Of a stretch of 64,000 bases of DNA, positions 59,037-64,000 are shown piece by piece; the stretch's first letter is position 1, and the number at the start of each line of letters is the position of its first letter. The notes under the pieces were generated by a model. It had not been told where the DNA came from. It saw only the letters and a list, made by a program, of their open reading frames with translations, and did no database searches. This DNA comes from JAHFTW01 sp038046785 (GTDB taxonomy: Archaea > Thermoplasmatota > E2 > JACPAO01 > JAHFTW01). The position numbers and the translations under genes are program-made. The stretch lies in assembly GCA_038046785.1 (NCBI GenBank), contig JBBSVM010000005.1:124001-188000 (forward strand). Direction: 5' to 3'.

Positions 59037-60994
59037 GCCTTGCCCCCAATGCCCGCCATCACCTTGGGCTTCTCCTTGTAGTAGCTGGCAATCATCAGGG
59101 CGATGCGGTCGTACTCGCGGATGTTCGCGTCAATCATGTGCTGGATGACCCGCACACGATCCTGCATCTCCATGGAGACCTCAGCGGGCGTAAGCCCCGC
59201 CTCGGCGGCGATGCGTTCCAGGGCGTAGGAGACGCCGGTGTACTCGAACGTGTCCGACCCGGGAATCCAGCGGAACACCTCGTTCGTGAGAATCTCGCGC
59301 GTGTTGGGGTCGATGCCGACAATCTCCGTAACCTGTTTCGTGCGCCGGACGCGCTTGCCCCCGACGCGGGTCTGAATCTGCACCGCGACGACGTCGAGCG
59401 CCTCGAGCAGCGCACGCGGGATGTTGATGGGCTCCGATTCGAGGCGGTGGATGACGGCGTCCACCGAGTCGGCGTGCATGGTGCCGTAGGCGGCGTGGCC
59501 GGTCGCCATCGCCTGGAACAAGCTGTACGCCTCGGCGCCACGGACCTCACCGACGATGATGTACTCCGGGCGCTGCCGCAGCGCATTCTTGAGGAGTTGG
59601 AACATGTCGATTTCGCCCGCCTGCTTGCCGCCCGCGTCGCGGGGTCCAAAGCCGCCACGGGTGACACCCGCAATCCAGTTGGGCTGCGGGATCTTGATTT
59701 CGCGGGTGTCCTCAATGGTGACCACCTTGTTCTGCGGCGGGATGAACACCATGATGGCGTTGATGGCCGTGGTCTTGCCGGATGCCGTACCGCCGGCGTA
59801 GATGGCGGACATGTGGTACTGGATGATCATCCAGAGGTAGGCGAGCATGGCCGGGCTCATCGTGCCGAAGCGGACGAGGTCAATCGGCGTGAACGGGACG
59901 TCGCGGAACTTGCGGATGGTGAAGGTGCTGCCAAACGTGCTCACCTCCTTGGCGAGTGTCGCCTGCAAGCGGCTGCCGTCCTTCATCGTCGCATCGAGGA
60001 TGGGCTCGGCGATGCTGATGTGCTTGCCCGAGCGCTGCGCCATGCGGATGACGAAGGAGTCCAGGTGGTCGTGGTTGCGGAACCGGATCGTGGTGGTGAG
60101 CGACTCGTGCTTGCGGTGGTAGACGAAGATGGGCTGGTGCGGGCCGTCGCAAGAGATGTCCTCGATGAAGGGGTCGCGCATCAGCACATCGATGGGCCCT
60201 TCGCCGATGAAGTCGCGCAGCACGTAGTAGAGGAGCCGTTCGCGCGCCTCCGCCTGCTCCGTCTCGCTGGTGCCGAGTCGGACCGAGTAGTCGGCGAGCA
60301 CCTCGTCGTAGCGCTCGGTGATGTACTTCTTCAGGTCGTCCGTGTGCAGGTCGGACGGCTTCATGTCGAGGACGTCCACCAACGTGGATTCGATGAACTC
60401 GAGAAGCTCGCGCTCATCGTGCGAGATGCGCGGCTCGATGGCGTGGTAGGTCACCTCGTGCGTGCGCTTGTTGCGGATGATCTGGACGAAGCCGTTGGGC
60501 TCGTGGACGGGGTACACTTCCAATTCGACGTCGTCGGGATCGTTGGCGTAGTAGAGCGTGTCCTCTTCGGCCCAGACGCGCTCCAGGTTCTTGCGGTCCT
60601 GCTCGTCCGAGGTTTTCTGGAGCAGCGCGGCTCGCCGGGCCTGCTCCTCCTGGTGCATCGTGATGCGGCGGCGCTCCTCAACGCGCACCCGGTCCGGACG
60701 CGTTCCGGTCGAGCTCGGGAACTGCGGCAGCTTGACCGACTGCGGGCGCACCGAGGTCTCGGCCAGCTTCTCGATGGCGGCGCGGACCCGGGTGCGGTCC
60801 TGCACCGTCTGCGGTCCCACCTTGCCGACGGCGGGCGGCGCGCGACCCGGCTCGACCGCCTTCGTCGGTCCTCCCGCCGGCTGGGGCGGGGCCTGCGGCG
60901 CGGAGGCGGGGCGCGTCGGCGCGGCTTGCGGCGGCGCGGGCGGCCGGGCGACCGGGATCGGTTTGCGGACGACGGGCTTGGGGTCGGGGGTCAT
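59033..60994 (-). CDS. Type II/IV secretion system ATPase (PilB/FlaI/TadA-like)
   Basis: Hexameric motor ATPase for pilus assembly, 653 aa. An extended Pro-rich N-terminal region (1-70) and a charged linker precede the N-domain (about 170-320). The core has Walker A GGTASGKTT, the Asp box VVTIEDTREIKIP, Walker B EYIIVGEVRGAEAY and the His box GHAAYGTMHAD. The long disordered N-terminus is unusual. It is the centre of the pilus operon, with overlapping genes on both sides. Confidence 0.95.
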   Translation of the reverse strand: MTPDPKPVVRKPIPVARPPAPPQAAPTRPASAPQAPPQPAGGPTKAVEPGRAPPAVGKVGPQTVQDRTRVRAAIEKLAETSVRPQSVKLPQFPSSTGTRPDRVRVEERRRITMHQEEQARRAALLQKTSDEQDRKNLERVWAEEDTLYYANDPDDVELEVYPVHEPNGFVQIIRNKRTHEVTYHAIEPRISHDERELLEFIESTLVDVLDMKPSDLHTDDLKKYITERYDEVLADYSVRLGTSETEQAEARERLLYYVLRDFIGEGPIDVLMRDPFIEDISCDGPHQPIFVYHRKHESLTTTIRFRNHDHLDSFVIRMAQRSGKHISIAEPILDATMKDGSRLQATLAKEVSTFGSTFTIRKFRDVPFTPIDLVRFGTMSPAMLAYLWMIIQYHMSAIYAGGTASGKTTAINAIMVFIPPQNKVVTIEDTREIKIPQPNWIAGVTRGGFGPRDAGGKQAGEIDMFQLLKNALRQRPEYIIVGEVRGAEAYSLFQAMATGHAAYGTMHADSVDAVIHRLESEPINIPRALLEALDVVAVQIQTRVGGKRVRRTKQVTEIVGIDPNTREILTNEVFRWIPGSDTFEYTGVSYALERIAAEAGLTPAEVSMEMQDRVRVIQHMIDANIREYDRIALMIASYYKEKPKVMAGIGGKA

Positions 60995-61500
60995 GAAGTC
61001 ACCAGGGAAAGGGAGATGGAGGAACCGCTCAGGACGACTGCAATCGGCCCGCCCGAGAGGGTCGCGCAGGCGGCGTTGACGCCCAACAGCGGCTCGGATG
61101 CCGTAAAGGCGCCCACTTTGACCTCAACGGTTGTGGGGGACGCGCAGGAGGTGATGGAAATCGTGTAGGGCTTGTTCTGGAAAGAGTCCGGCAGGTCGAG
61201 CACCAGGTAGAGGCTCGAAGGGGTGGCGCCAGCCGTCGTCTGCCGCTCCACAAAGAGCCCCGCTTCGACGATGGCAGCAGCGACGCGGTGGGCGACCGAG
61301 GCTGCCTCCACTTCGAGGACGCGGTCCGCCGTCCGTTCGCGCGCCACGTTGAAGGTCAGCATGGAAATCACGAGAACGCCAGAGATGATGGCAAAAGTGA
61401 GGACGTAGCCGATGACTTCGCTCACGGCGCCGTCGTCGTGGCGGAAGGCTGGCCTCCTGCGGGAGCGCTCAGAGCTGGATGGTGGCGGCGAGGCGGGCAT
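60991..61500 (-). CDS. Type IV pilin-like protein
   Basis: A 169-aa protein with a basic leader (SERSRRRPAFRHDDGAVSEV) and the helix IGYVLTFAIISGVLVISMLTF, matching the archaeal pilin/flagellin N-terminal pattern (D-x-GAVSEVIG). The ectodomain is short and beta-rich with two cysteines. The ATG at 61500 overlaps the upstream pilin-like gene by 32 bp. Confidence 0.7.
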   Translation of the reverse strand: MPASPPPSSSERSRRRPAFRHDDGAVSEVIGYVLTFAIISGVLVISMLTFNVARERTADRVLEVEAASVAHRVAAAIVEAGLFVERQTTAGATPSSLYLVLDLPDSFQNKPYTISITSCASPTTVEVKVGAFTASEPLLGVNAACATLSGGPIAVVLSGSSISLSLVTS

Positions 61501-62599
61501 GGACAAGTTGGAACGGGACGGTCCCAGGCGGGAGCGCGGGAAGGGGAGGGGTCGGAGGCGTGTAGGTGACGGAGCGAACGCCCTGTTCGACGAGGTTGCC
61601 CGTCGCGCAGTTGTAGAGCAGGTCTTCGTCATACCGTCCGGGCGGCTGCTCAAACGCGTTGCGCAGGACCAGCCCGCTGCACCACTCCTGCGCCAAGGTG
61701 CCATGGATGTCGAAGCGAATCAGGACCGCCGCATCGACCTGGGCGCGCAGGGTGCTGGAGGCGAGTTGGAGGAGGAGGGAGTGGTCTCCGCTGCCGGAGA
61801 TGCCGGTGAGGCCGGTGGCGTCCAGCATCGGGATGCGCACCAAGTAGGGTGTGGCGATGCCGGTCCCGGTGCCCAGCGGTTTCTCCGAGATGAACGGGCT
61901 TGCCTGTTGGAAGGTCTGGCCGCCGCGGCCGAGGAAAATGGCGCCCGCCTCGAAGGACGCCTGCGCTCCGCCGACGCTGGAAGGGCGCTCCCAGTCGAGC
62001 CGGTCGCCGGAGAAGAGGAACGCCTCGGCAATCGTCGTCCCTGCGCCATTGGTAAGACGGAAGAGCCAGTCATGGTCGAGCTCAATCGGCACGGCGAGCG
62101 TCACCAGGCCGCCTGCGGCCAAGGCGACTTGGTCGGATGCTGGCGCAGCTGTAAGGTCGAAGGCCTGAATGCAAATGGTACAGACTCCGAACGGGAGGGC
62201 CGGGACGCGGATGGGGGTGCCGCAGCCTCCCCCGCCGCGAACGAAGATGGCGTTGTCCGCCGTTGCCCACTGCGTGACATGGAAATCGCAGCCAGCTGGG
62301 GCGGCGCTGCTCGTGTAGGTCACCATGATTCGGTCGCCTGTCGCAAGGCGCACCTCCCCGCCCGGCAGAGAGAGCCCGGCCGCCTTGGAGGCTTGCGGGA
62401 TGCTGAGCGTCGAGACGGCGTAGCGCACACCCTCGAACTGTCCCGCCATGGTCGCAAGCGCCGCCTCGTCCTGCAACCGGTCGATGACGGGGGTCCCAAG
62501 CAGAAGAACGACCGCCATCCCTGCCACGGTGATGCCGAGGATGAAGACGGTGCCGATGACGGGGGTGACGGCGGCGTTGTCGCGGCGCAGGTCGGCCAT
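61469..62599 (-). CDS. Large type IV pilin-like protein
   Basis: A 376-aa protein opening MADLRRDNAAVTPVIGTVFILGITVAGMAVVLLL, the archaeal type IV pilin N-terminal pattern (DNxAVTPVIG plus helix). The ectodomain is large and beta-rich with clustered cysteines (GGGGCGTPIR, GVCTICIQAF). Its start codon shares a base with the stop of the KaiC-like gene. It is a candidate major or adhesive subunit. Confidence 0.7.
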   Translation of the reverse strand: MADLRRDNAAVTPVIGTVFILGITVAGMAVVLLLGTPVIDRLQDEAALATMAGQFEGVRYAVSTLSIPQASKAAGLSLPGGEVRLATGDRIMVTYTSSAAPAGCDFHVTQWATADNAIFVRGGGGCGTPIRVPALPFGVCTICIQAFDLTAAPASDQVALAAGGLVTLAVPIELDHDWLFRLTNGAGTTIAEAFLFSGDRLDWERPSSVGGAQASFEAGAIFLGRGGQTFQQASPFISEKPLGTGTGIATPYLVRIPMLDATGLTGISGSGDHSLLLQLASSTLRAQVDAAVLIRFDIHGTLAQEWCSGLVLRNAFEQPPGRYDEDLLYNCATGNLVEQGVRSVTYTPPTPPLPALPPGTVPFQLVHARLAATIQL

Positions 62600-63228
62600 C
62601 AGAACACCCGACGCGTGCTCTCCATGAAGAGCCCTCTCTCGGTCTCCTTGAAGAGCAGGAAGCGCGCCGAATCGGGGACGCCCTTCATCTTCGTCACCTT
62701 GAGGTACGGGTAGAGACCGAAGCCCTGCCGGTCGAAGCCGAGGTCGAGGACGCCGTCGGCGAGGAGCTTGAGACGCGCCAGCTGCGCGGCATCGTGCAGG
62801 TCGGGAACCACGGTGACGAGGAGCAGCGTCTTGGCGGCGCGCGCCTGCTGGGCGAGGACCTGCAGCCGCTTGAACGCCTTGTCCCAGCCCTGGTCGAGGA
62901 CGTATTCGCTGAAGCAGTCCAGAATGTAGCGCGAACCGGTCACGTTGGGGGGTCCTTTGAGCGTGAGCGGTTCGATGGTGACTTCGCTCGCGTCGCCGCC
63001 GACCTGGGTGATTCCCGCCTTGACCTCGCCCGCCAGCTTGGCGGTCGTCACGTATTGGGAGCCTTCTCCTTTGGCCTGGCCCGGCTTGGTCCCGCCCGCC
63101 GCGAAATGGTAGCAGAACAGCTCGAGCGCGTTCATCGGCTCGGAGACCAAGAGGTGGACGGTGCCCGGCGGGTACCCTCCGCCCAGTTGCGCATCCAGGC
63201 CGGCCAATCCGGTTGAGAGACGTTCAGG
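62599..63228 (-). CDS. KaiC/FlaH-like RecA-fold protein without a Walker A lysine
   Basis: A 209-aa RecA-fold protein starting LPERLSTGLAGLDAQLGGGYPPGTVHLLVSE, the KaiC/FlaH N-terminal pattern. Where ATPases carry GxxxxGK(S/T) it has VSEPMNALELF, so nucleotide binding may be lost or altered. The later ILDCFSEYVLD and LLLVTVVPDLHD correspond to Walker B and the next strand. Archaellum FlaH regulates the motor ATPase, and a similar role for this pilus is inferred. The start is TTG at 63228; GTG at 63312 is an alternative. Confidence 0.65.
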   Translation of the reverse strand, partial: PERLSTGLAGLDAQLGGGYPPGTVHLLVSEPMNALELFCYHFAAGGTKPGQAKGEGSQYVTTAKLAGEVKAGITQVGGDASEVTIEPLTLKGPPNVTGSRYILDCFSEYVLDQGWDKAFKRLQVLAQQARAAKTLLLVTVVPDLHDAAQLARLKLLADGVLDLGFDRQGFGLYPYLKVTKMKGVPDSARFLLFKETERGLFMESTRRVF

Positions 63229-63354
63229 CAAGGCAACCTCGCTTGTGGTCCTGGGTATGAATGCGTTTGGGAATGTCTCTGAATAGACAGCGCGGCGCGA
63301 CGGCGAAGGCACTGCGCAACTGTGGACAGTCGGCTTTCGCCGAACCGTGCGCGC

Positions 63355-64000
63355 TCAAACAAACTGTGCCACAACGAACAGCGCAAGATTTCCCGGCCCC
63401 GCGGCGAGCAGCCAACCCACCGTCACGGGCACAAGGAACGGAATTTTGGGCGTTACCCAGACCGTCTGGATGCCCGTTTCGGCAAACCCGGCGTAGGGGT
63501 CGCCGCCCGCCTGGATGCGGGTCCAGTAGCGCCAGCGCAGCGCCCCATCCTCGACGCGCTGCAGCGGCCAGACATGGGCGGCCTGCGCTTTCGCCACCGC
63601 CATGGGGACTCCAAGAAGGAGGGCGGGGAACGTCGCACGGCCGTGCGCCAGGTTCCAGGCGGCGAGAAGAACGGGCAGAGCGACGAGAAGAAGGGCGCCG
63701 TTGCCCAGCGCATCGAGCGCCATCGGCAGCGGCGGGAAGCGCGGAACGATGGGTGTGGCAAGCGGGTGCGGCGCGAGGAAGGCGGCCACCATGAGCGCCT
63801 TGGCGTCCGCTCCCCCGAACAGGCCGAGCCGCCACAGGGCGTAGAGGAATCCGGCAAGCAGAGCCGCGGCGCCGTAGGGCAGAGCGAGTCCGGGCAGCCC
63901 GAACACGACGGCGTCGCGCAGCAAGAAGAGGAGGGCGAGAGCGACGAAAGGCAGCCAATACCGGTTGGGAACGCGCCGGCTGCGCAGGTCCAAAATGGAG
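63355..64000 (-). CDS. Archaeal prepilin peptidase (A24 family), 5' end cut by window edge
   Basis: Membrane aspartyl protease that removes the leader of type IV pilins. The visible 214 codons begin within the first catalytic-Asp motif LDLRSRRVPNRYW and contain the second, GLFGGADAKALMVAAFL, both as in FlaK/EppA-like peptidases. Further helices follow. The start lies beyond 64000. Its position at the head of the pilus operon fits processing of the several pilin-like proteins downstream. Confidence 0.88.
   Translation of the reverse strand, partial: SILDLRSRRVPNRYWLPFVALALLFLLRDAVVFGLPGLALPYGAAALLAGFLYALWRLGLFGGADAKALMVAAFLAPHPLATPIVPRFPPLPMALDALGNGALLLVALPVLLAAWNLAHGRATFPALLLGVPMAVAKAQAAHVWPLQRVEDGALRWRYWTRIQAGGDPYAGFAETGIQTVWVTPKIPFLVPVTVGWLLAAGPGNLALFVVAQFV

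Overview
The window is high-GC, gene-dense archaeal chromosome. Archaeal markers include a thermosome subunit, two TFB genes, topoisomerase VI A and B, archaeal-type leucyl- and tyrosyl-tRNA synthetases, a TrmB regulator, Trm1, a Trm112-like protein and an archaeal type IV pilus locus. The set fits a high-GC euryarchaeon, possibly a Thermoplasmatota relative, but no rRNA is present and the lineage is inferred. Many genes have a TATA-like box about 26 nt upstream of the start codon, often GTG or TTG. This indicates widespread leaderless transcription, and I used it to choose starts. Many same-strand neighbours overlap by ATGA or GTGA.

Layout. 1-2.3 kb (minus): a prenyl diphosphate synthase and a MenA/UbiA-like prenyltransferase with an extra N-terminal domain. 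2.4-5.9 kb (plus): TrmB regulator, small membrane exporter-like protein, thermosome. 6-16 kb (mostly minus): PH-domain protein, RND/MMPL transporter, bacterial-type arginine decarboxylase, GNAT acetyltransferase, DEAD-box helicase, glutamate dehydrogenase. 16.5-19.9 kb: LeuRS and small membrane proteins. 20-26.3 kb (plus): DrrAB-like ABC exporter, topoisomerase VI B and A. 26.4-28.3 kb (minus): two zinc-ribbon membrane proteins and a GT-C-like membrane protein. 28.5-30.4 kb: tandem tfb genes sharing a 719-bp identical core. 30.5-36.8 kb: lipoproteins, a THEP1-like NTPase, Trm1 and an RlmE/FtsJ methyltransferase. 37-40 kb: GAPDH-like enzyme, GT87-like mannosyltransferase and a degenerate CDP-alcohol transferase. 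40.2-43.8 kb: ECF transporter with fused A-A' and T-S subunits beside a DUF4430-like lipoprotein. 43.9-49 kb: carA-carB, a Trm112-like protein and a receiver-like protein. 49.2-54 kb: DUF4383-like, ArsR/V4R-like, alpha/alpha-barrel lipoprotein, VOC, TruA, TyrRS. 54-64 kb (minus): a type IV pilus operon with prepilin peptidase, KaiC/FlaH-like protein, secretion ATPase, two TadC/FlaJ proteins and six pilin-like proteins.

The strongest unexplained signals are in non-coding DNA. A four-hairpin element follows the thermosome gene and recurs, in the same hairpin order and with compensatory stem changes, after the DEAD-box helicase gene. Six intergenic palindromes are built from CGCAGAT units. Two short TTGTAG-hairpin-GTG modules appear to supply both the promoter and the start codon of a gene. 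One TATA box sits equidistant between two divergent start codons. At protein level, the best system candidate is a corrinoid-type uptake route: a compact ECF transporter next to a transcobalamin C-domain-like lipoprotein, with a matching alpha/alpha-barrel lipoprotein 10 kb away. No gap between genes exceeds about 300 bases.
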